From NCBI RefSeq assembly GCF_017104965.1, contig NZ_JAAGPR010000003.1, forward strand, positions 62,001 through 126,000: a stretch of DNA of 64,000 nucleotides, written 5' to 3'. Under the pieces are notes generated by a model that ran no database searches, had not been told where the DNA came from, and saw only the letters and a list, made by a program, of their open reading frames with translations. Shown piece by piece: positions 32,445 to 44,103 of this stretch. Source of the stretch: Paraburkholderia sp. Ac-20340. GTDB lineage: Bacteria; Pseudomonadota; Gammaproteobacteria; Burkholderiales; Burkholderiaceae. The position numbers were made by a program, and so were the translations under genes. The stretch's first letter is position 1; every line of letters begins with the position of its first letter.

Positions 32445-32792
32445 TCAGAGGCAGGCGCTGATATCGCTCGTGGCATCGGCACCCGCGCCGCCGCCCGAAC
32501 GGAAGCCCACCCAGGTCTTGGCATTGGCGTTCCACGCCGGGCGCACCGTTGCGGCTGCGCCGTTAGGCGGCTGTTGGCCCGGCACATAGACGTCCACGGC
32601 CTGATCGTTCGCCATCACGCTTTGCGAGACGACTTGCTGCTGCGACTTGTCGGCCCACTTCTTGGCGATGCACTGGGCAACGGCCGTCGGCGGTTGCTGG
32701 CTAGTGCCGACTGATTGGGCGCCGCTAGGCATCGGCTGATTGGCGCAGGCAGCAAGGGCTGCCGTTACGACAATAAGAGGTAAATATTTCAC
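32445..32792 (-). CDS. Small lipoprotein, 115 aa
   Basis: The precursor begins MKYLPLIVVTAALAACANQP, with lipobox LAAC (Cys16). The mature part is about 100 residues, Gln/Pro/Ser-rich at first, with conserved-looking CIAKKWADKSQQQVVSQSV and a C-terminal cysteine (DISACL). It resembles small Burkholderia outer-membrane lipoproteins of unknown function. It is monocistronic, convergent with ppiD across a terminator. Confidence 0.8.
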   Translation of the reverse strand: MKYLPLIVVTAALAACANQPMPSGAQSVGTSQQPPTAVAQCIAKKWADKSQQQVVSQSVMANDQAVDVYVPGQQPPNGAAATVRPAWNANAKTWVGFRSGGGAGADATSDISACL

Positions 32793-32976
32793 GTTTTATC
32801 CCTCCAGTCAGGGTCAATCTGAGATTGGACGAAGGTTTCTCGTCCGGCGCAAAAAAATGTGACCGGATGCGCGACGCCCGGCACCGGATCAAACCGGATC
32901 GACAGCGCGCCTGACATCCCGGCGCATCGCATCCCAGACTACGCCCAGCCGCGTGCAACTGCGTCCTGCGTGTCTG

Positions 32977-33693
32977 CTAGCGCTGCGCGCTGCTGCCAAG
33001 CAGCGGCTTGAGCGTCGGCCACACGTTGTCGAGGAGCAAAGGCTGTGCCTGCTGGGTGGGATGCATCTGGTCGGCCTGGAAGAGATCGGGTTTATCGGCG
33101 AGACCGGCGAGCAGGAACGGCACCAGCGGCACGTGCAGCTCTTTCGACAACTGGCCGTAGAGCTCGTGAAACTTCTGGGTGTAGTCGGGGCCGTAGTTGG
33201 GCGGCACGTACATGCCGATCAGCACCGGTTGCGCGTGTCCCTGGCGGATCTGGGCGATGATGGCGCGCAGATTGCTCCCGGTAGTGGCAAGCGGTACGCC
33301 ACGCAAGGCGTCGTTCGCGCCCAGTTCGACGATCACGACCGATGGCTTCATGCGCTGCATCACGAGCGGCAGGCGGGCGAGGCCGCCACTGGTCGTGTCG
33401 CCGCTGATGCTGGCATTGGCGACGCTATAATCGATTCGCTCGCTGCTCAGGCGCTGGCGCAGCAGGGCCACCCAGCCCGTATCGCGCGGCAGGCCGTATT
33501 CGGCGGACAGACTGTCGCCTAGCACCGCGATCACGGGTTTGGCCGCAGCCGGTTGCGTATCCGTTGCGGTGGCAGCATAAGCCGCATCCGGCGCGGCGCA
33601 GGGCAGGGCAATTGCGGTAAGCAGCGCCAGCGCGGCGAGCGGCGCGAGGCGCCCAGAGACGTGTTTCCTGACGGCTAATCCTGATGTCATCAT
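32977..33693 (-). CDS. tesA: Arylesterase / lysophospholipase TesA-like GDSL hydrolase
   Basis: ATG 33693 leaves a signal-peptide-like N-terminus (RLAPLAALALLTAIALPCAA). The SGNH hydrolase blocks follow: block I GDSLSAEYG with the nucleophile Ser, block III GANDALRG, and block V DQMHPT with catalytic Asp and His. It is a periplasmic esterase/thioesterase. It is divergent from an ABC ATPase gene with 6 bp between the start codons, the same layout as E. coli tesA-ybbA. The upstream frame extension to 33915 overlaps that gene and is not real. Confidence 0.9.
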   Translation of the reverse strand: MMTSGLAVRKHVSGRLAPLAALALLTAIALPCAAPDAAYAATATDTQPAAAKPVIAVLGDSLSAEYGLPRDTGWVALLRQRLSSERIDYSVANASISGDTTSGGLARLPLVMQRMKPSVVIVELGANDALRGVPLATTGSNLRAIIAQIRQGHAQPVLIGMYVPPNYGPDYTQKFHELYGQLSKELHVPLVPFLLAGLADKPDLFQADQMHPTQQAQPLLLDNVWPTLKPLLGSSAQR

Positions 33694-33699
33694 GTGCGA

Positions 33700-34440
33700 A
33701 TGAATAGCGATCCAGTCATCGAAGTACGGGGTTTGAGCAAGCGCGTCACGGACGCGACCGGCGAACTGACGATCCTCGACGGTATCGACATGAGCGTGCA
33801 CGCGGGCAGCAACGTGGCGATCGTCGGTGCATCGGGTTCGGGCAAGTCCACCTTGCTTGGCCTGCTGGCCGGTTTGGACAGCGCGAGCGCGGGCTCGGTT
33901 CGTCTGCTTGGACACGAGCTTACCGGCATGGCCGAAGATCGGCGCGCTGGGTTACGTAACGGCGCGGTCGGTTTCGTGTTCCAGTCGTTCCAGCTGATGC
34001 CGCACCTTACCGCATTGGAGAACGTCGCGCTGCCGCTCGAACTGCAGGGCGGTTTGAGCACGCGCGAGGCTTTCACGCGTGCGCGTGCGTTGCTCGAGCG
34101 CGTGGGTCTGGGGCAGCGCACGAGCCACTATCCCAAGCTGCTCTCGGGCGGCGAGCAGCAGCGCGTGGCGCTCGCACGCGCCTTCGTGACGCATCCGTCC
34201 GTTCTGTTCGCCGATGAACCCACCGGCAGCCTCGACGCCGCCACGGGGCACGCCGTCATCGACCTGATGTTCGAACTCAACCGCGCCAATGGCGCGACGC
34301 TCGTGCTGGTCACGCACGACATCGATCTCGCGCGCCGCTGCGACACCGTGGTGACGATCGAAGCGGGCCGGCGCGTGCCGAACACGCTGCACGCCGACGG
34401 CCCCGAAGACGCGCGCGATCATATCGAAGCGGGTCGCTAG
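33700..34440 (+). CDS. ABC transporter ATP-binding protein (YbbA/LolD-like)
   Basis: ATG 33700 (or GTG 33694) gives about 246 residues. Walker A GASGSGKST, the Q-loop FVFQSFQLMP, signature LSGGEQQR and Walker B VLFADEPTGSLD are complete. It belongs to the LolD/MacB-type ATPases. In E. coli the homologue ybbA is followed by the permease gene ybbP. Here no permease follows; the next gene is pgi on the other strand. Its membrane partner must be elsewhere or absent. Confidence 0.9.
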   Translation: MNSDPVIEVRGLSKRVTDATGELTILDGIDMSVHAGSNVAIVGASGSGKSTLLGLLAGLDSASAGSVRLLGHELTGMAEDRRAGLRNGAVGFVFQSFQLMPHLTALENVALPLELQGGLSTREAFTRARALLERVGLGQRTSHYPKLLSGGEQQRVALARAFVTHPSVLFADEPTGSLDAATGHAVIDLMFELNRANGATLVLVTHDIDLARRCDTVVTIEAGRRVPNTLHADGPEDARDHIEAGR

Positions 34441-34530
34441 CCTCAGCACCGCCGCAAACGCGATCGCCAAAAAACAAGGCGTGCCCGGTTCGCACCGCGC
34501 ACGCCTTTTCTACATCAGCGAAACTTCAGT

Positions 34531-36150
34531 TCAACTTTTAAGCGCCGCACGTGCACGCGCGATCAGCGCGCTCGTGGACGAATCGTGCGCTTTCACATCG
34601 CCGCTCGCGGCCGTCAGATCGGCTTCCACGACCTTGCCGAGGATCTTGCCCAGTTCCACGCCCCACTGGTCGAACGGGTTGATGTTCCACACCGAAGCCT
34701 GCACCAGCACCTTATGCTCGTAGAGCGCGATCAGCGCGCCCAGCGATCGCGCCGTGAGCGCGTCGACGAGCAGCGTCGTGGTCGGGCGGTTGCCGGGGAA
34801 CATGATGTGCGGCACGAGTTCGGGCTTGTCCGGTCCGGCGATCTTCTTCGCCTCTTCTTCCGTGCGGCCGAGCATCATGGCCTCGCTCTGCGCGAAGCAG
34901 TTGGCGAGCAGCTTGGGATGGTGATCGGCGAGCGGATGCTCGGGCGTGAGCACGGCGATAAAGTCGATCGGCACGATCGTCGTGCCCTGGTGCAGCATCT
35001 GGAAGAACGCGTGCTGGCCGTTCGTGCCCGGCTCGCCCCAGGTGATGGCCGAAGTCGCGTAATCGACGAACTTGCCGTCCAGACGCGCCTGCTTGCCGTT
35101 GCTCTCCATCTCCAACTGCTGCAGATACGACGGCAGATAATGCAATGCTTCGGAGTACGGAGCAACCAGATAGCTCTGCGAGCCGAAGAAGTTGCGATAC
35201 CAGATGCCGATCATGCCGAGCAGCACCGGCAGATTCTTTTCGAGCGGCGCGGTGCGGAAGTGCTCGTCCATGTCGTGCGCGCCCGCGAGCAGTTCGTCGA
35301 ACTGCTGCGGCCCGATCGCGATCATGATCGACAGACCCACGGCCGACCACAGCGAATAACGTCCGCCCACCCAGTCCCACATCTCGAAGACGTTTTCCTC
35401 GGCGATGCCGAACTTGACGACTTCGGTGGGATTCGCCGAAACGCCGACGAAGTGCTTCGCGAGCGCATCTTCCGGGCAGCCGTGCTTGACGAACCAGTCG
35501 CGCATCGAGCGCGCGTTCGTCATGGTTTCGAGCGTCGTGAAGGTCTTCGAGACGATGATCGCCAGCGTTTCTTCGGGATCGATGTTTTCGATCACGCGCC
35601 AGAGATCGGCGCCGTCGACGTTCGAGACGAAGTGCGATTCGATCTCGGGCGTTTCCAGATGCTGGAGCGCGTGCACGACCATCTTCGGGCCGAGATCCGA
35701 GCCGCCGATGCCGATATTCACCACGTGGCGGATGCGCTTGCCGGTGTAGCCGGTCCATGCGCCATCGCGCACGGCATCGGCGAACTTCGCCATCTTCGCT
35801 TTTTCCGCGAGGATCTGGGCGTGGAACGGTGCGTTCGCTTCGGTCGCGCGCAGTGCGGTGTGCAGCGCGGCGCGGCCTTCGGTCGGGTTGACGACTTCGC
35901 CGGCGAACATCGCGTCGCGGCGTTTTTCGACGCCGGCTTCGCGCGCGAGCTGCACCAGCAGCTTCAGCGTGGCGTCGTTGATGCGGTTCTTCGAAAAATC
36001 GGCTGCAAGACCGCCGCCCGCATACGTATAGCGTTCGGCGCGGGTCGGCGCGGAATCGTTGGCGGGTGCGAACCAGTCGCGCATTTTTTCATCGCGGATC
36101 TGTTCGTAATGCGTCTGTAGCGCGGACCAGGCAGGGAGCAGATTCGTCAT
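34531..36150 (-). CDS. pgi: Glucose-6-phosphate isomerase
   Basis: The 539-residue enzyme interconverts glucose-6-phosphate and fructose-6-phosphate. Characteristic blocks are present: [26 protein letters not shown] with the phosphate-binding Ser/Thr, [13 protein letters not shown], and the signature near [11 protein letters not shown]. Length is normal. It is monocistronic on the minus strand. Confidence 0.97.
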   Translation of the reverse strand: MTNLLPAWSALQTHYEQIRDEKMRDWFAPANDSAPTRAERYTYAGGGLAADFSKNRINDATLKLLVQLAREAGVEKRRDAMFAGEVVNPTEGRAALHTALRATEANAPFHAQILAEKAKMAKFADAVRDGAWTGYTGKRIRHVVNIGIGGSDLGPKMVVHALQHLETPEIESHFVSNVDGADLWRVIENIDPEETLAIIVSKTFTTLETMTNARSMRDWFVKHGCPEDALAKHFVGVSANPTEVVKFGIAEENVFEMWDWVGGRYSLWSAVGLSIMIAIGPQQFDELLAGAHDMDEHFRTAPLEKNLPVLLGMIGIWYRNFFGSQSYLVAPYSEALHYLPSYLQQLEMESNGKQARLDGKFVDYATSAITWGEPGTNGQHAFFQMLHQGTTIVPIDFIAVLTPEHPLADHHPKLLANCFAQSEAMMLGRTEEEAKKIAGPDKPELVPHIMFPGNRPTTTLLVDALTARSLGALIALYEHKVLVQASVWNINPFDQWGVELGKILGKVVEADLTAASGDVKAHDSSTSALIARARAALKS

Positions 36151-36386
36151 GTTCGTCTAGCGAGGGAAAACGAATGGAAGGCGGCGGACGGCGTCAGCCG
36201 GTCAGGCCGACGCGCGCGTCACGCGCTGCGGGGAAGCGCACCACCGGTGGGCGGCGCGCGAAAGATCAGTATAGCGGGCATAAGCGAAGCTGCGCAGCGG
36301 CCCGGCTGTGCTAACGGAATCGTCGATACGTTAGCAAACGGTGTGCCGTGGTTTGGGCCGGTTTTTGCCCAGTATGTGGCCGGTTT

Positions 36387-37970
36387 TCAATCTTTCGGAG
36401 CGTAAAAGAGCCGGTTCATCAGGCGCCGGACCATCGGCGCGAGTTCGCCGGCAGCGAGACCCGCAGGCCCGTCGCCCTGCGCAACGAGTGCATCGGCGGC
36501 GAGACCGTGCAGATAGACGCCCGCGAGCGCCGCTTCGAAGGCGGGCAGACGCTGCGCGAGCAAGGCGCCGATCAGGCCGCCCAGCACGTCGCCGGTGCCG
36601 CCGGTGGCGAGCGCGGCGTTGCCGGTCGGGTTGATCGCGAGGCGGCCGTCGGGTGCGGCGATGACCGTGCCGCTGCCTTTGAGCACCACGACGGCCTGAT
36701 AACGCGATGCCAGCGTGCGCGCCGATGCGAGTCGATCGCGTTGCACCGAAGCCGTATCGGCGTCGAGCAGGCGCGCGGCTTCGAGCGGATGCGGTGTAAG
36801 CACGCAAGGCGCGCCGCGCGTGCGCGCGTGGTCGTTCACGTGGGCCGCCAGCGCGTCGTCGCGGGCGATCAGATTCAAGGCATCGGCGTCGAGCAACACG
36901 GCGGTGTCGAGTCGCAGAATGCGCTCGACGAGTTGTCGCGCGGATGCGCTGCCGCCCATGCCGCAGCCCGCAGCCACCGCGCTCATCGTATCGAGCGCGA
37001 GTTTGCCCGCGTGGTGCAGCATCAGTTCGGGATGGGGCGCGTCGTAGGGCGGCGCATCGCTGCCGAGAAAGCCCACATGCACCTTGCCCGCGCCCGCGAG
37101 CAGCGCGGCGCGCGCCGCGAGGATCGGCGCGCCGCACATGCCGGTATCGCCGCCAATCACAGCCAGTGTGCCGAAGCTGCCCTTGTGGGTCGCGAAATCG
37201 CGCGCGGGCATGGCAGGCCCGAACAGCGTGGGCGAGTTCAGCAGCGCGATTTCAGCGCTCTGCAGCGGCACATCGTTTTCGATGCCGATCGGCGCCACGC
37301 AGACAGCGCCCGCGTAATCGCGCCCCGCGCCGGTATAAAGCCCAGGCTTGGCGCCGATGAAGGTGATCGTATGGCTCGCGCGCACCGCCGCGCCGTTGCC
37401 GATCCGATTGCCGGTATCGCTATCGAGACCGCTTGGCACGTCGAGCGCGAGCACGCGGCCGTGGCTGCGCGTGCGTGCCGACAAACGTTCGGCCAGTTCG
37501 CCGAACACGCCGTCGAGCGCGCGTGCGAGGCCAATGCCGAATAAGCCATCCACCAGCCAGCCGTAGCCGTCGAAAGAGGCGGGCGGCGCGGCGGTAATCG
37601 GCACGCCCGCCGCGCGCGCTTCGGCGAGCGCCCAGCGTGCGTCGTCGGGTTTCACATCGACGGGCATGCAGACTTCGCAGGCGATGCCCGCACGCGCCAG
37701 CGCGGCGGCGGCCACGAGCGCATCGCCGCCGTTATTGCCCGGACCGGCCGCGAACCACACGGGCTGCGCGCTGGCTGCAGAAGGCGCATGCAGGATCTGT
37801 TCGCGCAGAAAGTGGGCGGCGGCGGCACCGGCGCGCGCCATCAGCGTGTGGGCGGGCAGTGCGGCCTGCGCAGCGTGTTCGCGCTCGCGCAATTGCGCGA
37901 CGGTGAACAGCGCCAGCGTGCGGCCTTGCGGATTGACGAGAGAAGGATGAACGGGCGTGGCGTCTGTCAT
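36387..37970 (-). CDS. nnr: Bifunctional NAD(P)H-hydrate epimerase / dehydratase
   Basis: ATG 37970 gives 527 residues; the longer frame to 38969 is antisense to the neighbour. The N-terminal epimerase domain has AAGPGNNGGDALVAA and VDGLFGIGLAR. The C-terminal ADP-dependent dehydratase domain has GSGTVIAAPDG and TGGTGDVLGGLIGALLAQ. It repairs damaged NAD(P)H hydrates. The fused form is normal in bacteria. It lies between pgi and a D-amino acid dehydrogenase-like gene. Confidence 0.93.
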   Translation of the reverse strand: MTDATPVHPSLVNPQGRTLALFTVAQLREREHAAQAALPAHTLMARAGAAAAHFLREQILHAPSAASAQPVWFAAGPGNNGGDALVAAAALARAGIACEVCMPVDVKPDDARWALAEARAAGVPITAAPPASFDGYGWLVDGLFGIGLARALDGVFGELAERLSARTRSHGRVLALDVPSGLDSDTGNRIGNGAAVRASHTITFIGAKPGLYTGAGRDYAGAVCVAPIGIENDVPLQSAEIALLNSPTLFGPAMPARDFATHKGSFGTLAVIGGDTGMCGAPILAARAALLAGAGKVHVGFLGSDAPPYDAPHPELMLHHAGKLALDTMSAVAAGCGMGGSASARQLVERILRLDTAVLLDADALNLIARDDALAAHVNDHARTRGAPCVLTPHPLEAARLLDADTASVQRDRLASARTLASRYQAVVVLKGSGTVIAAPDGRLAINPTGNAALATGGTGDVLGGLIGALLAQRLPAFEAALAGVYLHGLAADALVAQGDGPAGLAAGELAPMVRRLMNRLFYAPKD

Positions 37971-38095
37971 GGTGGCGAGGCCGGCCGCGCAAGGCGGCGA
38001 CGGATGCGGAAATTCGACAGTGCAACGATACCCGAGTGAAGCCGCCATCGGGCCATCGGGCCGCAATGGCCCGACGGCGTCATATGACAGTGGCC

Positions 38096-39391
38096 TTAGC
38101 TGCGCCCAGGCCAGAGCGCCTTGACGGTCTCCGGCGGCAGTTCCGGTGGCGTGCCGGAAAGCTCGGCGGCGATCAGGCGGGCCGAACCCAGCGCCAGCGC
38201 CCAGCCAGCCGGTCCATGACCCGCATTCACGAAAAGGCGCGGATGGCCGACGCCGCCTACGGCCGGCAGGCCATCGGCGGAAAGCAGTTTCATGCCTTCC
38301 CAAGCGAGCGCCGCCGAAATGCGCGCGGCGCCCGGCGCCCAGTCGCGCGAGGCTTCGCCGAGCAGGGCGAGCGCTTCTTCGGTGAGCGCTTCCGGCAGCG
38401 CTTCCTCGAGTTGCCGGGCGCGCTGGAGCACCGCGCCGCCCGCGATGCGCAGGCGGTGGTTCGTGCGCGTGACGACGATGCGCCGCGCCGCGTCGATCAG
38501 CGTCGAGTGCGGCACGCATTCCTCGTGTGCGACCGGCGCGTTGAGCGTATGCACGCGCACCGGATAGAACGGCAGTTTGATGCCGAGCGGCGCCAGCAGT
38601 TTGAGCGTTTCCGCGCCCGCGGCGACCACCACGGCGTCGGCGGAAATCACTTCGACGTCGCGCTGCTTGCCGCTTTCGTCCGGGCGCGGCGCGAGCTCGA
38701 CCGCCGCACGCTGGTTTTCGACGCGGATCGCACTGACCGTGCGTCCGGTTTCGAACTGCACGCCGCCGAGCGTATCGAGCGTCTGCTTGAGCTGCTTGAC
38801 GAACAGCGGGCAATTGGCGATGCGCGCCTGATCGAAGCGCACCGCGCCGGCGAACGGCGGATCGGCGGGAATCGTGTGTTCGGCGGCCACGCACTCGTGC
38901 GGCGTGAGCACGTGATGCGGCGTCTCGAAACGGCGCAGCAATTCCAGCGCGGGCTGATTGAGCGACCACTCGTCGGTGGCGCGCACGAGATAGAGCAGGC
39001 CTTCGCGCTGCTCGTATTCGAGCTGGAAGCGGGCTTCGATGTCTTCGAGCGCGGTCTGCGCGGATTCGATCAGCGGACGCAGCAGCGCATAGCGTTGCGC
39101 GAATGCCTCGGAGCCATGCAGCGTGGCGAGCCGCTTGACGAACGCGCGCGCCTGGCCCGTGAAGCCGGTCTTGCTGATCACCCCGCCCGACGATTGCCGG
39201 CCGTTGCGCAGGAAGGTAGGGCCGAACCAGACGTCGAGCGGCGAAGGCAGCACGACGCCGCTATGACCGTAGGTCGCGCCCTGCGCGACGGTGGCGTGGC
39301 GCTCGACCACGCAGACGCGATGGCCCGCCGCGCGTAACTGGTAGGCGGTGGCGACGCCGGCGATTCCGCCGCCAATGACGATGACATCCAT
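38096..39391 (-). CDS. FAD-dependent D-amino acid dehydrogenase (DadA-like)
   Basis: ATG 39391 starts MDVIVIGGGIAGVATAYQLR, a Rossmann FAD-binding motif at the very N-terminus. The rest fits the DAO superfamily: HSGVVLP near residue 45 and the C-terminal FVNAGHGPAGWALALGSARL. DadA oxidises D-amino acids to 2-oxo acids, passing electrons to the respiratory chain. Burkholderiaceae have several paralogues, so the exact substrate is uncertain. The frame to 39841 is an upstream artefact. Confidence 0.9.
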   Translation of the reverse strand: MDVIVIGGGIAGVATAYQLRAAGHRVCVVERHATVAQGATYGHSGVVLPSPLDVWFGPTFLRNGRQSSGGVISKTGFTGQARAFVKRLATLHGSEAFAQRYALLRPLIESAQTALEDIEARFQLEYEQREGLLYLVRATDEWSLNQPALELLRRFETPHHVLTPHECVAAEHTIPADPPFAGAVRFDQARIANCPLFVKQLKQTLDTLGGVQFETGRTVSAIRVENQRAAVELAPRPDESGKQRDVEVISADAVVVAAGAETLKLLAPLGIKLPFYPVRVHTLNAPVAHEECVPHSTLIDAARRIVVTRTNHRLRIAGGAVLQRARQLEEALPEALTEEALALLGEASRDWAPGAARISAALAWEGMKLLSADGLPAVGGVGHPRLFVNAGHGPAGWALALGSARLIAAELSGTPPELPPETVKALWPGRS

Positions 39392-39839
39392 GATGATTCG
39401 ATCTGCAGGCAGGCCGTGCGCCCTCGACTGTCGGGGTCGAGGCGCTCTGCCGAAGAGGGTGAGACGTGCGGCGCGCAGGTACCGCGCCGATCGGGTGAAA
39501 CGCGCAATCATAGCAGCCAATCGGGGCGAATCGCCATGCGCGTGGCAGCGCCGGCGCGCCTGCGACCGCCTTCCCGGACCGCCATGGCATCGCAAAAATA
39601 TCGGCGATGCAGCGTGAATATAAGGTGCTCGCATTTCCCGTATCGCGAAAAGGCGCACGGACGTGCTTTGGATAACGCCTTCGAACCGCCGCCAGGGCGG
39701 TCGGAAGGGGGCTTCCGGGTTATAATCGCGGTCTCCCTTCGCCTGACCGTCGCCACAGCCCCGCGCGACGCATCGCCACCTTGCGACGCAACCGCGCGAG
39801 GCGAAGCCGCGATGTAACTTCGACGCAACGCCCCAGTCC
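39392..39839 (+). promoter_or_regulatory. Divergent intergenic region before purL
   Basis: No gene is seen in 448 bp. A TATAAT at 39721-39726 is a likely purL -10 element; the -35 is unclear. Upstream GC-rich sequence has no strong hairpin. Confidence 0.4.
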
Positions 39840-42800
39840 ATGGCCCACTTCTCGTGTTTCCCCGGTGCTTCGGCCCTCTCCGACTTCCGTCAGACCCGCC
39901 TGCTCGAGACGCTTCAGCGTATCGACGCCAATATCGTCGGCGTGCACGGCCAGTATCTGCACTTCGTCAATTCGGCCACGCCGCTCTCCGCTGACGACAG
40001 CGCAAAGATCGAAGCGCTGATGCACTACGGCGCGCCGTTCGCGGCCCCGCAGGAGCGCGGCAGCGCGGTGACCTTCATGGTGGTGCCGCGCTTCGGCACG
40101 GTGTCGCCGTGGGCCTCGAAGGCCTCCGACATCGCCCATCACTGCGGCCTCGAACAGGTGCGCCGCATCGAGCGCGGCGTCGAGTACACCGTGATCCTCA
40201 AGAGCGGCCTGCTGGGCGGCAAGAAGACGCTGTCGGACGAGGCGCACGCGCAGGTTGCCGCCGCGCTGCACGACCGCATGACCGAAAGCCTGGCGCCGTC
40301 GCGTGACGCGGCGCTGCATCTGTTCGATGAACTGCCGGCGCGCCCAATGCAGACCGTCGACGTGCTCGGCCACGGCCGCGCGGCGCTGGAAACGGCCAAC
40401 GGCGAACTGGGCCTCGCGCTCGCCGACGACGAAATCGACTACCTCGTCGAGAACTTCACGAAGCTCGGCCGCAACCCGACCGACGTCGAACTGATGATGT
40501 TCGCGCAGGCCAACAGCGAACACTGCCGTCACAAGATCTTCAACGCGAGCTGGACGATCGACGGTCAGGATCAGGATCTGTCGCTGTTCGCGATGATCCG
40601 CAACACCGAAAAGATCAGCCCGCAAGGCACCATCGTCGCGTATTCGGACAACTCGTCGATCATGCAGGGCGCGGTGGCCGAACGCTGGTTCCCGCGCAAG
40701 AGCGGCGACGGCGTGCCGGGCGAGCAGTACGGCCGCCACACCGAACTCACGCACACGCTGATGAAGGTGGAAACGCACAACCACCCGACCGCGATCTCGC
40801 CGTTCGCCGGCGCGGCCACGGGCGCAGGCGGCGAAATCCGCGACGAAGGCGCCACGGGCCGCGGCGCGCGTCCGAAGTCGGGCCTCACGGGCTTCACGGT
40901 GTCGAACCTCGACCTGCCGGACGCACGCGAATCGTGGGAAAACGCCCGCGACGCCGCTGTGCCGCTCGCGCACCGCAATCCGGCCGATCAGCACGGCACC
41001 TACGGCCGTCCGGACCGCATCGCTTCGCCGCTGGAAATCATGATCGACGGCCCGCTCGGCGGCGCCGCGTTCAACAACGAATTCGGCCGTTCGAACCTCG
41101 GCGGCTACTTCCGCGTCTACGAGCAGAACGTCGCGGGCACCGTGCGCGGCTACCACAAGCCGATCATGATCGCCGGCGGTATCGGCAACATCAGCGACCA
41201 GCACACGCACAAGCACGACCTGCCGGCCGGCTCGCTGCTGATCCAGATCGGCGGCCCGGGCATGCGCATCGGCATGGGCGGCGGCGCGGCCAGCTCGATG
41301 GCCACCGGCACCAACACCGCCGAACTCGACTTCGACTCGGTCCAGCGCGGCAACCCGGAAATCGAGCGTCGCGCGCAGGAAGTCATCAATTCGTGCTGGC
41401 AGCTGGGCGAAGGCAATCCGATCCTGAGCATCCATGACGTGGGCGCGGGCGGTCTGTCGAACGCTTTTCCGGAACTCGTCGACGGTGCCGATAAAGGCGC
41501 GCGTTTCGAACTGCGCAAGGTGCAGCTCGAAGAGTCGGGTCTGTCGCCGCGCGAAATCTGGTCGAACGAGTCGCAGGAACGTTATGTCCTGGCGATTGCC
41601 CCGGCCGATCTGCCCGCTTTCGAAGCGATCTGCGCGCGTGAGCGCTGCCCGTTCGCGGTCGTGGGCGTGGCCACCGCGGAACGCGAACTCAAGCTGATCG
41701 ACACCGACGAGCAGGCGCTCGCCGCCAACGGCGGTCACCAGCCCGTCGACATGCCGATGGACATCCTGCTCGGCAAGCCGCCGCGCATGCACCGCAACGT
41801 CGAACACGCGAGCACGCCGCTCGTGCCGGTCGACGTCACGGGCATCGCGCTCGACGAAGTCGCGAAGAGCGTGCTGCGTCACCCGACGGTCGGCAGCAAG
41901 TCGTTCCTGATCACCATCGGCGACCGCTCGGTGGGCGGCATGAACGTGCGCGACCAGATGGTCGGCCCGTGGCAGGTGCCGGTCGCCGATTGCGCGATCA
42001 CCGCACTCGACTACGCCGGCTTCAAGGGCGAAGCGATGACGATGGCCGAGCGCACGCCGCTGGCCGTCATCAACGCGCCCGCATCGGGCCGCATGGCCGT
42101 GGGCGAGGCGATCACCAACATCGCCAGCGCACCCATCGCGTCGCTCGACAAGCTCAAGCTCTCCGCCAACTGGATGGCCGCGTGCGGCGCACCGGGCGAA
42201 GACGCCGCGCTCTACGACACCGTGAAGGCGATCGGCATGGAACTGTGCCCGGCGCTGGGTATCGGCATTCCGGTCGGCAAGGATTCGCTGTCGATGCGTA
42301 CGAAGTGGAACGAAGAAGGCGTGGCGAAGGAAGTGGTCGCGCCGGTTTCGTTGATCATTTCGGCGTTCGCGCCGGTCGAAGACGTGCGCCGTCACCTGAC
42401 GCCGCAACTGCGCCGTATCGACGAAGCGGGCGAGTCGGTGCTGATCTCGATCGACCTCGGCCGCGGCAAGAACCGCATGGGCGGCTCGATTTTCGCGCAG
42501 GTTACGCAGCAGGTTGGCGACGACGCACCTGACGTCGATAACGCCGAAGACCTCAAGCAGTTCTTCAACGCGATCCAGAAGCTCAACGCCAACGAGCAGG
42601 TGCTCGCCTACCACGATCGCTCGGACGGCGGCCTGTGGGCGACGGTCTGCGAAATGGCGTTTGCGGGCCACACGGGCGTGTCGCTGAACGTGGACATGCT
42701 CACGCTCGACGGCGAGCACGGCACGGACTTCGGCGACGCCAAGGACTGGGCGAAGCAGACCAGCGGCCGCCGTGACGACCGCACGCTGCGCGCGCTGTTC

Positions 42801-43913
42801 TCGGAAGAACTGGGCGCCGTGATCCAGGTTGCGGCCACGCAGCGCGACGCCGTGATGGCGGTGCTGCGCGAGCACAACCTGTCGGTCTGCTCGCACGTGA
42901 TCGGCTCGCTCAACAACCGCGACTCGATCGAGATCTACCGCGACGCCAAGCGCATCTACGAAGCCCCGCGCGCCGAACTGCAGCGCGTGTGGAGCGAAGT
43001 GAGCTGGCGTATCGCGCGTCTGCGCGACAACCCGGCCTGCGCCGACGCCGAATACGACGCGCTGCTCGACGCCGCCGATCCGGGCATGCAACCGGTTCTC
43101 ACGTTCGACGCCGCCGCCGATGTGGCCGCGCCGTTCGTCAACACGGGCGCGCGTCCGCGCGTGGCGATCCTGCGCGAGCAGGGCGTGAACTCGCACCTCG
43201 AAACCGCGTATGCGTTCGACCGCGCCGGTTTCGACGCGCACGACGTCCACATGAGCGACCTGCTGGAAGGCCGCGCCACGCTGGCCGATTTCGCGGGCGC
43301 AGTCGCCTGCGGCGGCTTCTCGTACGGCGACGTGCTGGGCGCGGGCGAAGGCTGGGCCAAGACGATCCGCTTCAACGCGCAACTCGCGGACATGTTCACG
43401 GCGTTCTTCGGGCGCGAGGACACCTTCGCACTGGGTATCTGTAACGGTTGCCAGATGCTCTCGAGCCTGGCGTCGATGATCCCGGGCGCAGAAGCCTGGC
43501 CGAAGTTCACGCGCAACAAGTCGGAGCAGTTCGAAGCGCGCTACTCGCTGGTCGAAGTGCAAAGCTCGCCGTCGATCTTCTTCAGCGGCATGGAAGGCTC
43601 GCGCATTCCGGTCGCGGTGGCGCACGGCGAAGGTTTCGCGGACTTCTCGCAGCAGGGCGACATCACGAAGGCCGCCATTGCAATGCGTTACGTCGATCAC
43701 CGTGGTCAGGCGACCGAAGGCTATCCGTTCAACCCGAACGGTTCGCCGCAAGGTATCACCTCGGTCACGACCGCCGACGGCCGCTTCACCGTGCTGATGC
43801 CGCACATGGAGCGCGTGCACCGCACCGTGACGATGAGCTGGCACCCGGAAGGCTGGGGCGAAGCCAGCCCGTGGCTGCGCGTGTTCCAGAACGCACGCAA
43901 GTGGGTGGGCTAA
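39840..43913 (+). CDS. purL: Phosphoribosylformylglycinamidine synthase
   Basis: The 1357-residue enzyme is the long, single-chain proteobacterial form. It uses ATP and glutamine to convert FGAR to FGAM in purine synthesis. The synthetase half contains [12 protein letters not shown] and [12 protein letters not shown]. The C-terminal glutaminase carries the nucleophile Cys in [10 protein letters not shown], with His and Glu in [14 protein letters not shown]. Start, length and terminator are normal. Confidence 0.98.
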   Translation: MAHFSCFPGASALSDFRQTRLLETLQRIDANIVGVHGQYLHFVNSATPLSADDSAKIEALMHYGAPFAAPQERGSAVTFMVVPRFGTVSPWASKASDIAHHCGLEQVRRIERGVEYTVILKSGLLGGKKTLSDEAHAQVAAALHDRMTESLAPSRDAALHLFDELPARPMQTVDVLGHGRAALETANGELGLALADDEIDYLVENFTKLGRNPTDVELMMFAQANSEHCRHKIFNASWTIDGQDQDLSLFAMIRNTEKISPQGTIVAYSDNSSIMQGAVAERWFPRKSGDGVPGEQYGRHTELTHTLMKVETHNHPTAISPFAGAATGAGGEIRDEGATGRGARPKSGLTGFTVSNLDLPDARESWENARDAAVPLAHRNPADQHGTYGRPDRIASPLEIMIDGPLGGAAFNNEFGRSNLGGYFRVYEQNVAGTVRGYHKPIMIAGGIGNISDQHTHKHDLPAGSLLIQIGGPGMRIGMGGGAASSMATGTNTAELDFDSVQRGNPEIERRAQEVINSCWQLGEGNPILSIHDVGAGGLSNAFPELVDGADKGARFELRKVQLEESGLSPREIWSNESQERYVLAIAPADLPAFEAICARERCPFAVVGVATAERELKLIDTDEQALAANGGHQPVDMPMDILLGKPPRMHRNVEHASTPLVPVDVTGIALDEVAKSVLRHPTVGSKSFLITIGDRSVGGMNVRDQMVGPWQVPVADCAITALDYAGFKGEAMTMAERTPLAVINAPASGRMAVGEAITNIASAPIASLDKLKLSANWMAACGAPGEDAALYDTVKAIGMELCPALGIGIPVGKDSLSMRTKWNEEGVAKEVVAPVSLIISAFAPVEDVRRHLTPQLRRIDEAGESVLISIDLGRGKNRMGGSIFAQVTQQVGDDAPDVDNAEDLKQFFNAIQKLNANEQVLAYHDRSDGGLWATVCEMAFAGHTGVSLNVDMLTLDGEHGTDFGDAKDWAKQTSGRRDDRTLRALFSEELGAVIQVAATQRDAVMAVLREHNLSVCSHVIGSLNNRDSIEIYRDAKRIYEAPRAELQRVWSEVSWRIARLRDNPACADAEYDALLDAADPGMQPVLTFDAAADVAAPFVNTGARPRVAILREQGVNSHLETAYAFDRAGFDAHDVHMSDLLEGRATLADFAGAVACGGFSYGDVLGAGEGWAKTIRFNAQLADMFTAFFGREDTFALGICNGCQMLSSLASMIPGAEAWPKFTRNKSEQFEARYSLVEVQSSPSIFFSGMEGSRIPVAVAHGEGFADFSQQGDITKAAIAMRYVDHRGQATEGYPFNPNGSPQGITSVTTADGRFTVLMPHMERVHRTVTMSWHPEGWGEASPWLRVFQNARKWVG

Positions 43914-43950
43914 GGTCCGGCATGGCCGCCTGAAACGGCGGCTGCGCGCA

Positions 43951-44001
43951 CCGGAAACCCCGGTCAGGTCCGCTACGGCGGGCGTGACCGGGGTTTTTGT
44001 T
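43951..44001 (+). terminator. purL terminator
   Basis: AACCCCGGTCA ... TGACCGGGGTT stem with a longer loop and a T run. Confidence 0.85.
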
Positions 44002-44036
44002 TGGGCGTGCGGCGAGGATGTGCGGCGAATACGGAT

Positions 44037-44103
44037 ATTAATCACCGCACAATATGCGGTGATTAATTTGTGCCTGCGGCGAATCCGCGTCATAATCACC
44101 GCA
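44037..44103. promoter_or_regulatory. Palindromic operator of the Fic gene
   Basis: ATTAATCACCGCA (44037-44049) and its exact complement (44055-44067) are separated by 5 bp. A third half-site TAATCACCGCA (44093-44103) runs into the Fic start codon. The Fic protein has a C-terminal winged helix, so autoregulation is the likely explanation. Confidence 0.7.
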
